From: Coptis chinensis
Taxonomy: Eukaryota > Streptophyta > Magnoliopsida > Ranunculales > Ranunculaceae
Assembly: GCA_015680905.1 (NCBI GenBank)
Contig: CM027378.1
Coordinates: forward strand, 76,537,501 to 76,601,500
Direction: 5' to 3'
DNA: 64,000 bases
In this document: positions 13,267 to 23,318 of the stretch, in pieces
How the letters are laid out: every line of letters starts with the position of its first letter
Numbering within the stretch: position 1 is the first letter of the stretch
The notes under the pieces: generated by a model
The model's input: only the letters and a program-made list of their open reading frames with translations
Database searches by the model: none
Told to the model about the DNA's origin: nothing
Position numbers and translations under genes: made by a program

Positions 13267-16200
13267 GGGTGATCTTGGACATACCCAACAAAGCACTCCC
13301 ATACCCCATAACTAGCATAAATTTTTGTCATACCCCAATAACTACCTAAATCCAATAATATCTCCCATATATTTTTGGGGTATTTCCCATAAGGGCAGAA
13401 GGATTAAAAAAAAAAGAAAAACACCAAAACAAAATAACTACACGTCTATTTTATACCATTTTTTTTAGTGAAAGTTTCTTTTCACATTCTTCTTCATCCT
13501 CACTGTATCTTCTATCCAAAGTGGAAAAAAAAAAAAAAAAAAAACTTTCGAGCCTTGCAAAAAGGAATTGGGTTCTTTGTATGAATTGGGCGTAGTCATT
13601 TTGGTGAATGGTGAATGGTTGTTTGAAGTAGGTGCTGGTTATATGAATTTGATTGGTATTGATTTTTTCTTAGTGATTGGAAATGAGGGCGCCTGGGTAT
13701 GTTAAGATTTTTCAAGTAGAAATAGTTCTCATCTAATGCTCTTTGACAATGTATTACCTGATTGGTTTTGATTTGTAGAATGTCAAAGCTGTTTTTGATA
13801 ATGCGATCAAGGTTGTGCTTCAACCTCCTAGGAGGAAGGAAATTGCGATGAAGAAACGTCATAGAAGGTCCAGTCATTCATGCTTGTAAGTGCTCAATAC
13901 CTTTAGCTTTTGTAGGTAAACTCAACTGTATTTTCAGTAATTCATTTAATCAAATGAATACACTTTTGTTGTGGTGCATTGGTCCACTGTAGGCTGGAGA
14001 TCTTAGTCCTTCGATATCAATGGGTATGTCAACTAACTTCCTAAGTCACAAATTATACAGGACAAATAATGCATGGAGAGTTGTTCTGTTGATAATAACT
14101 GCATAAAACTTTCTCTTGCAAATATCAAATAGGCAAATGTACGCGTGGTTGCAGCAGATGAGTATATCGTGGATATGATGTTCTAACAGGATATGGAACA
14201 CAAATAGGATTATTTCTACAAAAATAGCATGAAAAGAAGTAAGGAGATGGAAGGCTTATCGGGGGCGGTAACACAAAAAGTAACGTCAATCACATCCGTT
14301 CAAGGCCAAGTGCTATTCAAGTGTTCAACTAGGCTAGGACCAAACCACGCAATTCTAACCTCAGGTCTTAACAAATCCAGTTTGAGGGAGATAGGTCCTC
14401 TTAAGTTCCATTTTTTTTCTTCACATACTTTTGAGCCCGATCTTTAGATACTCTAGGGTTACCTGTCACTCTTTGCTATCGTTTAAGTTTTTCTTTAACA
14501 ACCTAACTGAAGGAATTACTACTTAAATAACAAGTCCTTAGCCTTGATAGTTCTTTGGGTCCTTGGATTGATGTCAAAATCGAGACAGGACTAATAGATA
14601 TTCAATTTGACATCAATTTGCATACAACTTCATTTATGATTTTACAGCTTTACTTACATTGTGTCATATATTTTGAGAGGGTATCTGCACTCCACAACAC
14701 ATTTAACACGCGTGGAATGCAACCAGAGCAGCTAGAGTATCAATGTTTTACAGCTAGAGCAACTGGTCGATATATTTCTTGTAGTTTGTAAATTGTAAAT
14801 TTTTTGTATTTTTCTTTGTTGCTAATTATTCCTTTTCTTTATGCAAGAGGATCGTGTGTGGAGGTTGTGTTTATTATTAAGATTTCAGACGCAAGCACCA
14901 GTTCAGCAAAGCCTTTGGGCATGAAACCACTAATTTTCTAATGCTTTGGATATCCATATGTAATATGTCTTTTGTATTTGTCTGTGCATCCCCAAGGCAA
15001 ATCTCTTTGTTCACAGTTAAACTGAATTTATGGCCGGGGAAATTTTTCGTTCTCTCATGCTGTGAATACAAATAGATAAGTTTTGTTGGTCTATTCTTGC
15101 TGCTGTGGAAGTAAAACTTTCCTTAGATTAAATATACCACCAGGTCGGATTCATAATTCAACCTGTTTAGTTTTGCACTTCGTGCTTTGTACATTGAGAT
15201 TTATAGTCCCACAGACCCGCCACATTGGGCATCTATTCCAACTCACTAATCCAGGCTTCTATTCAGTCTCACTACTCGACGACAATGTTTTGCATTGAGA
15301 CTCACTAATGCGTATCTCAATAGTAATGGATGATCAGTTAGTGGATTTACGTAGTGTTTTTGTTGAATTTCTCCTCTCATTTTTCTGCTCGAACAAAACA
15401 CAATAATATTGAACAAACGTGTTGAAAAATCCCAAGTTGGGTTCAAGCGTATACACATTGAGTATATTGACAACTAATTCAAGGAAAGCTAAAATCAGAA
15501 ACCATTACATAGTCAAGTATATACCGTTAAGCAATGAAGCACACAGTCTCTTGGTTGGAGAGAAAATTATTGCTAAATTTGTGGAGACTCTAAGCAGAGA
15601 CTGAAGCTCCATATGAAATTTGTTCAATTCCTTAGCATCTTTAGCATTTGTGGACGAGGATGCGTTCACATAGATGCTCTCCAGTACCACTGCAGTCTCC
15701 AATAAATATTCAAAAATTTTGAATTCAATTTTGCCGCTTCCATAGAAACATTCAAGCTTGATAGATTTGAGATGATATAGCATGTGTTGAGATAAAAACA
15801 CATCTTTTTCCTCTCGTATTGTACACGAGTGCTCCTAATCGTAAGAATAACAAAAGAGTTAACCACCGATTTGTTTTGCTACAATTATTACAATTTAATA
15901 AATTATCTCATCTTAAATGATAACAATAACGTAAGTGTTTGTCCAATACCTAGAGATGCACTACTAATAGGATGAGGCTGTTTAAAGTAAAATTTTATCA
16001 AAAAAAAAAAAAAAATGGTTTAGGTTTCTTATACTCAGTATGCACCCAAAAAAAAATAGCACTTTATTTAATATTGCAAACAAACTCACATTTTTGTTTG
16101 GTGTTTGTATCTGTTCATTGTAGTAATCCAAAGTATAATAATCTTCTGCTTTCTCCCATCCATCAAAATTTGATTTTTTATTTTTTTCTTCATCTTCATT

Positions 16201-16501
16201 CCGTTGGTATTCATCCTCATTACTTTGGTATGATTGATTTAAATTAAAAGTGGGTGTTTGCATGTTTATTGATGAGATAAAAGAATAAGAGGTTATTGGA
16301 GAAGAAGAAGGAAAAAAAAAAAAACCGAGGTCTTTGTTTTTTCTGAATCACGTAGAGTAAATGACTTGTTTTAGTCAATAAATATCTTGGGTACGTCTAA
16401 TAAAAAAGAAGGGTAATTTAGGAAGCTAAATGTGATCTTTTTTTTTTTTTTTTTTAAATTGGGGTACGAGAGTGTTTTGTTGGGTATGTCCAAGATCACC
16501 C
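13267..16501. mobile_element. Non-autonomous TIR DNA transposon carrying gene fragments
   Basis: The ends are inverted repeats. The left starts GGGTGATCTTGGACATACCC and the right ends with its exact complement; similarity extends to about 40 bp. The element is flanked by a perfect 8-bp direct repeat, AATAACAT (13259-13266 and 16502-16509). The sequence on both sides rejoins into the surrounding MITE, which confirms insertion. No transposase was recognised in 3.2 kb. The interior holds an antisense F-box/FBD fragment (15505-15801). It also holds an exon-like segment at 13780-13887, preceded by a tttgatttgtag acceptor, of unknown origin. An 8-bp TSD fits hAT, but the long TIRs starting with G fit a MULE, so the superfamily is left open. 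Confidence 0.85.
15505..15801 (-). pseudogene. FBD-domain fragment of an F-box/LRR gene
   Basis: This antisense ORF inside the TIR element reads HLKSIKLECFYGSGKIEF, then EYLLETAVVLESIYV, and ends with a LLRVSTNLAIIFS motif. That is the usual FBD layout (LK-V-I--F-G---E, YLLENA-VLE-M, S-NC-I-F) found at the C-terminus of plant F-box/LRR proteins. F-box and LRR parts are absent. It is most simply a captured fragment with no expected function of its own, unless transcribed as antisense to family members. Confidence 0.65.
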
Positions 16502-17212
16502 AATAACATACCTAATTAAATACTAAAACTAAAAATAGAAATAAATAAATCAACAAACTTACTAATATTTCCACAAACAAAAAAAGAAAGAAAATATTTT
16601 CTTTATTTCTTAATTTTTTTTGTTTGATTTCTACTTGCAATATACGTAAGTTTTGGTTATTTATTTCTTACTATTTTAGGTTTAGAGTTATTTATTTCTT
16701 ACTATTTAGGTTTAGTTATTTAATTGGGTAAGTTATTACTCATTTATTCGTTTCTATTTTTGTTTTTTGATTTTTGGAAATAGATATATAATTTGGGTGC
16801 CACGTAAGATATGGAGTCGCTAGAGAGTTATGAAGGGAGTCTAAATAGATTTTTTGAAAAATAAAAACTACAAATATGGTAGCTCTTTGTTTTTTTTTTT
16901 TTCGATAAATACAAATATGGTAGCTCATTTAGTAAGGAAGCTCTTCAGTTTTGTTTCTTATTCTTCAAACACATTCCCAATCCACAAGATATTACAATTT
17001 TCACTACCTTACGTACATGTTGTCATCGAATTTCATACCAATTGTGACTTTCATACAAGTGGGCATATTCTGTTTAATTTATACTCACATATGTGAGTCA
17101 TGTGACAACGTAGAGTATTCTGTATCTTTATTTATTTGTGTTGTTTTTCCTAATATATGCTACTAATTTAATTAGTTACAATACGTAGAAGAGAGTTTGG
17201 GCTATTTAAAAT

Positions 17213-17220
17213 GACTAAAT
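17213..17220 (+). promoter_or_regulatory. Probable TATA box of SPH copy A
   Basis: TATTTAAA lies 65 bp upstream of the start codon, in the context gggctatttaaaatgac. It is conserved exactly in copy B at the same distance. This is inference from position. Confidence 0.5.
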
Positions 17221-17284
17221 ACATTAACATAGTAATTCCATTAAACAATAAGGAATAGGATACAACTCTACAACAACATACAAA

Positions 17285-17770
17285 ATGGGTTACATTGATA
17301 ACTTTAATCTTGTTCTTGCTTTGTTAGTATTAGCAACATGTTTCAGTTTCTCGCCAGTTTTAGGAATGAAATATCTTGGTCCCAATCTCTACGCCGGGGA
17401 AGTTGAGGTCTATGTGAACAACTTGATCGCTCCAAACATTCTGTTGTATAATCATTGCAAGTCCAAGGAAAATGATCTTGGTCTCCAAAAAGTGGCTTAC
17501 GGCCACAACCAAACCTGGAGTTTCAGAGTGAACTTTTTTGCCACAACCCTCTACTGGTGTAATATGTACTGGTTCAATGACATGAGCAAATCATATGTAC
17601 AAGGAGGTTTCCAAATATACAAGGCCACTCGTGATTATGACAAGTGTGATGGAAATTGCGTTCGGAACGTTAAGCGGGAGGGCTTATGTTTCTTCAACCC
17701 AGATCAAAGTGACATTCCCCCAAAATTTATGTTTGCCTGGCCAAAAAAGAGTATCATAGGAATTAATTAG
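17285..17770 (+). CDS. S-protein homologue (plant self-incompatibility S1 family), copy A
   Basis: Intronless 161-residue secreted protein, typical for the SPH family. Residues 1-27 form a hydrophobic signal peptide ending FSPVLG. The mature part has the family signatures VEVYVNNLI, NHCKSKENDLG, a WSFRVNFFATTLYWCNMYW core and a Cys-rich end (YDKCDGNC at 118-125). There is one N-glycosylation site, NQT (75-77). Cysteines outside the signal peptide are 58, 92, 121, 125 and 135. The founding member is the Papaver stigmatic S-determinant; most SPH genes in other plants have unknown roles, often with flower- or tissue-restricted expression. Copy B differs at six residues: Tyr30, Ala37, Glu62, Ser101, Arg116 and Cys135 here become Asp, Thr, Asp, Asn, His and Tyr. 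The start is supported by the signal peptide and by conservation of the TATA box and 5' UTR. Confidence 0.93.
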   Translation: MGYIDNFNLVLALLVLATCFSFSPVLGMKYLGPNLYAGEVEVYVNNLIAPNILLYNHCKSKENDLGLQKVAYGHNQTWSFRVNFFATTLYWCNMYWFNDMSKSYVQGGFQIYKATRDYDKCDGNCVRNVKREGLCFFNPDQSDIPPKFMFAWPKKSIIGIN

Positions 17771-19090
17771 CTCTAATTAGCAGCAAGCAAAATAAGTATT
17801 TGAGCTCATTTTAAAAGGATGCATGTGTTTCTATTCTTCTTTGCTTTTGATATTCAACAATGGGAAATCATATATTTTGCAAAACTATTGACATGTTATG
17901 TTTAAAAAAATGAAATAACTTGCAAGATTTCAAACGAACCCGTGATTGCTTTGCGAGATTGGATTTGGGTATTTGACTTGTGACTTGTGAGCTTTCATTT
18001 TGTTTGATGCATTATATTTCTAATTTTCTATGAAGTATAAATCTTATCTTATTTTATTATATATAAAAATCTGGCGAATGATGAATAGCGTTTTAGTGTA
18101 CGTTACAGGGCTATTTTGGCCATTTTACTATTTTTTTATATACTTATTTTGTCTTTTTTAAGGGATAAAAATTAATTTCTTATCAAATCTCAGATAGATT
18201 TTACAACTAAAGAAAATCTGACGAGACAAACCAAACAAAATGAATAGTCAAACCCAAAAACAAGTGGGAAAAAACTCATGTTTCCGCCAAAATTATCAAG
18301 TACGTCGTCTTCTTTTTTAGTTATGTGTTTTTTACGATGGAAGTAGTTGTCCCTCCTTTTTGGGTGAGAATATACATATTTTGTATATAGATTTTGTTGA
18401 TCCATGTTATATTGTTTGTAAGAAAGATTGTTGCAATACCAATTTAAACCTCAAAATTAATCTAAACCAAGTTAATTTATTAATTAATTCGCCAAATCAA
18501 CAACAAGGCCGGTCGAGTATTTTCATTCAAGCTATGGATTTCCAACCCAACAATAAATTGAATATGACAAATGCTTGCAACGGTGAAGAAAAGATGGAGA
18601 GAGAGGAAGAGTTCACAAAATAATAAGGAAGAAAAGATGGAAAGAAGAATTTGTAGAGAGAGAGAGAGAAGTGCATTTTTTTTTATCTTCTAAAACTCTT
18701 ATAGAGTGTAGACTGCCTCGTTAGACTGTTTTGGTTGTATTAGCTATGTGGAATCTCGAGATACAACCAAAATATCCACTTTGACGGTTGATAAAAAGTG
18801 GGCCCCTAATGCAGGAGAGAATTCTCTCCTCATAAGAACTCAAATTTAACTTTTTTTTTTTTATAAAAATTCTCCCTTTTTAAAAAAGGTAAAAGATACA
18901 TTGACACATGTAAATTGAAATTTGATATCATAGACAAATATTAGTATGTCTACTACTTTAAAGAAAACTCCCCCATCTACAGTTCCCTTTCCCATTCCCC
19001 CCGCCCCTAGTGCTTTTGAATTATTTCGATTGTTATTCAAACTAAAAATACGTAATAATTTATGAAATAGAAGGGTATAAAGGTAAATTA
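17771..19090. other. Downstream part of duplication copy A
   Basis: It holds the SPH 3' UTR and AT-rich spacer with a short AG run near 18656-18671. An ORF at 18360-18623 has a homologue at 22597-22854, but that only reflects the duplication. No recognisable gene. Confidence 0.5.
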
Positions 19091-19148
19091 ACATAGTAAT
19101 CCCATTAAACAATAAGGAATAGGATACAACTCTACAACAACATACAAA

Positions 19149-19425
19149 ATAGGTTTACATTGATCACTTAAATCTTGTTCTTGCTTTGCTAATATTAACA
19201 ATGTGTTTCAGTTTCTCGCCAATTTTAGGAATGAAAGATCTTGGTCCCAACCTCTACGTTGGGGAAGTTCAGGTCTATGTGAACAACTTGATCACTCCAA
19301 ACATTCTGTTGTATAATTATTGCAAGTCCAAGGACAGTGATCTTGGTCTCCAACAAGTGGCTTACGACCACAACCAAACATGGAGTTTCATAGTGAAATT
19401 TTTTGGCACAATCCTCTACTGGTAG
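19149..19425 (+). pseudogene. SPH pseudogene between the two intact copies
   Basis: The sequence from about 19090 matches the 5' UTR and coding region of both intact SPH genes. The start codon is ATA instead of ATG (19149-19151), and an extra T nearby breaks the frame of the signal peptide. The frame from 19186 keeps LGPNLYVGEVQVYVNNLI, YCKSKDSDLG and WSFIVKFFGTILYW, then hits TAG at 19423-19425, where the family continues CNMYW. Homology ends there; the C-terminal half is absent. It is a third, more diverged copy that lost its start, its frame and its 3' end. Confidence 0.85.
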
Positions 19426-19843
19426 TAGGAGAGGTGCAGGCCAACATGTGAATTTGTAGACAGTGATTGATAATGAAGTTGAAGCTGCAAATGTTAGGAG
19501 ATATGGAACAAGAAGTGGTATAGACAGAGGAGGTGGTAGAGGCTTGGGCTGGTGGTTGGGTGAAGATTCACAACCACCCTCGACACTAGGACAATCTACA
19601 CCTTGTCTTGTGTTCAATGAGTCTTTTATTCAATCCCAACCTCAGTAGTGGATGTCTTGCTTAGTTGAGATACTCTATTTATTAGGCAATGCTGCTTTCA
19701 TGGTTGTTTATGGGCATCAATATATTTTTTGTTATTTTGTATGCTTTTAAACCTATGCAGACTAAACCATGGAAGTTCACTTTTGCAGAATGATCAATTA
19801 TCAATTGTGTATAAGTAGCTCTATTTTTGTTTGAAAAGCATGT
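19426..19843. other. Spacer of unknown origin
   Basis: It follows the truncated SPH copy. A short plus-strand ORF (19463-19648) is rich in Gly and Arg (GIDRGGGRGLGWWLGE) but resembles nothing I know. Confidence 0.3.
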
Positions 19844-20373
19844 TTATTCATGTTGCACTAAGTACACACTCAACACACTCCACTCACTCACAAGTACTAG
19901 TAGGTAAATGACATTGTGGACACAAGTGACAGTTCTTGCAGAGAGGAAATTCTTGTTTGATTGGCAAATTGGAAGCACCTCTTTGTTGGAGTAGATCTCT
20001 TGCACAACACTATAAGCCTCGAATGAGCAATTATAAATTAATTTGGTTTCTAGGCTACCAACATCGTTATACTGTAAAATCACACGCATAAACCCACAAC
20101 ACCAAGCTTTAGGGCAGTGAACACCTATGTAAGTATATGTTGAGGCATAATGCCCTTCTTCCTTGCAAAATTGGTAGACCTGAAAAAAAAAACGCATAGT
20201 AGGGATTAGTGCCAACAATAATCTACCACATTAGGGATTAGTCCTAATTAAATAAAATTGTTTATTTTGCATTTGGTCCAACTGAATTGCCATTATAGAG
20301 AAAGGTCGAACAGGTCACAAGGTGAGAAACTTACCTTTGGAGGAGAGACAACCACAATTTCACTTCCACCCAT
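19844..20373 (-). CDS. Small cysteine-rich protein of unknown function, two exons
   Basis: Exon 1 (20335-20373) reads MGGSEIVVVSPPK and ends at a good donor (gtaagttt). Exon 2 (19844-20179) follows a polypyrimidine tract and CAG, phase 0; the total is 124 residues. Exon 2 starts VYQFCKEEGHYASTYTYIGV and continues HCPKAWCCGFMRVIL. C-x4-H followed by CP-x3-CCGFMRV suggests a zinc-binding module related to a CCHC knuckle or GRF-type finger, but one expected Cys is Tyr (STY rather than STC). The C-terminal half contains a hydrophobic stretch (VIYLLVLVSEW). The layout (MGG start, short first exon, zinc-like second exon) is loosely like the GRF-type ORF at 61971-62360 beside the MULE, so it could be a transposon accessory gene. 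Function unknown; it may be decaying. Confidence 0.4.
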
Positions 20374-20771
20374 TTTTTTCAAGTGTATGTTTGAAAGGAT
20401 TCAATTACTTATGTGGGAATGTAGGATCCCATGGTTGAACTTGTACACCATATATACGGAGTAGAAGAAGACAGCTTCTAACGACTATATTCATTGGGGT
20501 CGTTGGATCAAATATTAATTTTACCGTTTTTTATTTGATTTCAAATTTCACATCATAGACACGTGCGAAGGGTATTTTAGGCATTACACAAAATCTATTT
20601 TTCAGACCAATAGTTCAGTCATGGTCAACTTAAAGTAAATGCAGTCAATCGTCAATTTTGGCCCAATAGCTAATAAACGATCAATTGGTGACCAACTACA
20701 AATTATCCATTTATAATCCGATCCAATAGCTAAATAACCCTAAATAAATCAACAAACTTACAAATATTTTC

Positions 20772-20781
<10 letters not shown>

Positions 20782-20825
<44 letters not shown>
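20782..20825. repeat. (TA)n microsatellite
   Basis: A run of about 22 TA dinucleotides at the left edge of duplication copy B, absent at the same place in copy A. Confidence 0.95.
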
Positions 20826-20827
<2 letters not shown>

Positions 20828-21438
20828 TTTATTTCTTACTTTCCCTTTATTTTTTTTTATTTTTTTTTGTTTGATTTCTACGTGCAATATAGATAAGTTT
20901 TTGTTATATATTTCTTACTATTTAGGTTTAGTTATTTAATTGGATAAGTTATTACTCATTTATTTGTTTCTACTTTTGTGTTTTTTTTTTTTTTTTTTAA
21001 ACTTTTGGAAATAGAAATATAATTTGGGTGCCACGTGAGAGAGGGAGTCGCTAGAGAGTTATGAAGGGAGTCTAAATAGATTTTTTGAAAAATAAAAACT
21101 ACAAATATGGTAGCTCTTTGTTTGTTTGTTTTTTTTTTCGATAAATACAAATATGGTAGCTCCTTTAGTAAGGAAACTTTTTAGTTTTGTTTCTTATTCT
21201 TTAAACACATTCTCAATACAAAAGATATTACAATTTTCACTACCTTAAGTACATGTCGTCATCGAATTTCATGCCAATTGTGACTTTCATACAAGTGGGC
21301 ATATTATGTTTAATTTATACTCACTTATGTGAGTCATGTGACAGCGTAGAGTATTATGTATCTTTATTTATTTGTGTTGTTTTTCCTAATATACGCTACT
21401 AATTTAATTAGTTACCATACGTAGAAGAGAGTTTGGGC

Positions 21439-21446
21439 TATTTAAA
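21439..21446 (+). promoter_or_regulatory. Probable TATA box of SPH copy B
   Basis: TATTTAAA, in the same context and at nearly the same distance from the ATG as in copy A. Confidence 0.5.
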
Positions 21447-21520
21447 ATGACTAAATACATTAACATAGTAATCGTATTAAACAATAAGGAATAGGATACA
21501 ACTCTACAACAACATACAAA

Positions 21521-22006
21521 ATGGGTTACATTGATAACTTTAATCTTGTTCTTGCTTTGTTAGTATTAGCAACTTGTTTCAGTTTCTCGCCAGTTTTAGG
21601 AATGAAAGATCTTGGTCCCAACCTCTACACCGGGGAAGTTGAGGTCTATGTGAACAACTTGATCGCTCCAAACATTTTGTTGTATAATCATTGCAAGTCC
21701 AAAGACAATGATCTTGGTCTCCAAAAAGTGGCTTACGGCCACAACCAAACTTGGAGTTTCAGAGTGAACTTTTTTGCCACAACCCTCTACTGGTGTAATA
21801 TGTACTGGTTCAATGACATGAACAAATCATATGTACAAGGAGGTTTCCAAATATACAAGGCCACTCATGATTATGACAAGTGTGATGGAAATTGCGTTCG
21901 GAACGTTAAGCGGGAGGGCTTATATTTCTTCAACCCAGATCAAAGTGACATTCCCCCAAAATTTATGTTTGCCTGGCCAAAAAAAAGTATCATAGGAATT
22001 AATTAG
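21521..22006 (+). CDS. S-protein homologue (plant self-incompatibility S1 family), copy B
   Basis: Intronless 161-residue paralogue of the gene at 17285, with the same signal peptide (1-27), glycosylation site (NQT at 75) and core. It has Asp30, Thr37, Asp62, Asn101, His116 and Tyr135. The change at 135 removes a cysteine that copy A has (EGLYFF instead of EGLCFF), so the disulphide potential of the two proteins may differ. There are about as many silent as amino-acid-changing differences between the copies. Promoter and 3' flank are co-duplicated, so similar expression is expected unless flanking inserts interfere. Confidence 0.93.
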   Translation: MGYIDNFNLVLALLVLATCFSFSPVLGMKDLGPNLYTGEVEVYVNNLIAPNILLYNHCKSKDNDLGLQKVAYGHNQTWSFRVNFFATTLYWCNMYWFNDMNKSYVQGGFQIYKATHDYDKCDGNCVRNVKREGLYFFNPDQSDIPPKFMFAWPKKSIIGIN

Positions 22007-23318
22007 CTCTAATTAGCAGCAAGCAAAATAAGTATTTGAGCTCATTTTAAAAGGATGCATGTGTTTCTATTCTTCTTTGCTTTTGATATTCAACAATGAG
22101 AAATCATATATTTTGCAAAACTATTGACATGTTATGTTTTAAAAAATGAAATAACTTGGAAGATTTCAAACGAACCCGTGATTGCTTTGCGAGATTGGAT
22201 TTGGGTATTTGACTTGTGACTTGTGAACTTTCATTTTGTTTGATGCATTATATTTCTAATTTTCTATGATGTATAAATCTTATCTTATTTTATTATATAT
22301 AAAAATATGGAGAATGATGAATAACGTTTTAGTGTACGTTACAGGGCTATTTTGGCCATTTTGCTATTTTTTTATATACTTATTTTGTCTTTTTTAAGGG
22401 ATAAAAATTAATTTCCTATCAAATCTCAGATAGATTTTACAACTAAAAGAAAATCTGACGAGACAAACCAAACAAAATGAATAGTCAAACCCAAAAACAA
22501 GTGGGAAAAAACTCATGTTTCAGTCAAAATTATCAAGTACGTTGTCTTCTTTTTTAGTTATGTTTTTTTTACGATGGAAGTAGTAGTCCCTCCTTTTTGG
22601 GTGAGAATATACATATTTTGTATATAGATTTTGTTGATCCATGTTATATTGTTCGTAAGAAAGATCGTTGCAATACTAATTTAAACCTCAAAATTGATCT
22701 AAACCAAGTTAATTTATTAATTAATTCGCCAAATCGACAACAAGGCCGGTCGAGCATTTTCATTCAAGCTATGGATTTCCAGCCCAACAATAAATTGAAT
22801 ATGACAAATGCTTGCAACGGTGAAGAAAAGATGGAGAGAGAGGAAGAGTTCTAAAAATAATAAGGAAAAAAAGATGGAAAGAAGAATTTGCAAAGAGAGA
22901 GAGAAGTGCATTTTTTTTATCTTCTAAAACACCTATAGAGTGTAGATTGCTTCGTTAGACTGTTTTGGTTGTATTAGCCACGTGGAATCTCGAGATACAA
23001 CTAAAATATCCACTTTGGCGGTTGATAAAAAGTGTGCTCCTAATGTAGGAGAGAATGATTTCTCTCCTCATCAGGACTCAAATTTAACTCTCTTTATAAA
23101 AATCCTCCCATCTATAAAAGGTAAAAGATACATTGACACATGTCAATTGAGATTTGATATCATTGACCCATATTAGTATATCTACTACTTTAAAGAAACT
23201 CCCCCATCTACAGTTTTCTTTTCCATTTTTGCCCCCAGTGCTTTTGATTTATTTCAATTTTTATTCAAACTAAAAATACGTAATTATTTATGAAATGGAA
23301 ATGTATAAAGGTAAATTG

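Larger units (their letters stand above)
13152..16843. mobile_element. MITE-like element, split by a later transposon
   Basis: The left end, cagactccctctataactcc at 13152, is an imperfect inverse of the right end, agagagttatgaagggagtcta ending at 16843; similarity continues inward (acgtgatatcc versus gtgccacgtaagatatgg). The interior is AT-rich and non-coding and is interrupted at 13266/16502 by the TIR element 13267-16501. A related right end recurs at about 21030-21080. Confidence 0.55.
16546..19090. repeat. Segmental duplication, copy A
   Basis: This stretch is nearly identical, in direct orientation, to 20742-23318. It covers an AT-rich MITE remnant, the SPH promoter and gene, and about 1.3 kb downstream. 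The right breakpoint is sharp: after ataaaggtaaatt, copy A runs into the 5' flank of the truncated third SPH copy, while copy B continues into unrelated DNA. Confidence 0.9.
20742..23318. repeat. Segmental duplication, copy B
   Basis: Direct copy of 16546-19090, with the SPH gene at the same relative place. Differences are scattered substitutions and small indels, including the length of the TA tract at 20782. Confidence 0.9.

Noticed and set aside
18360-18623. ORF conserved at 22597-22854 in the other duplication copy
   Set aside because: Conservation follows from the whole segment being duplicated; the two differ in length at the end, composition is AT-driven, and no family is seen.
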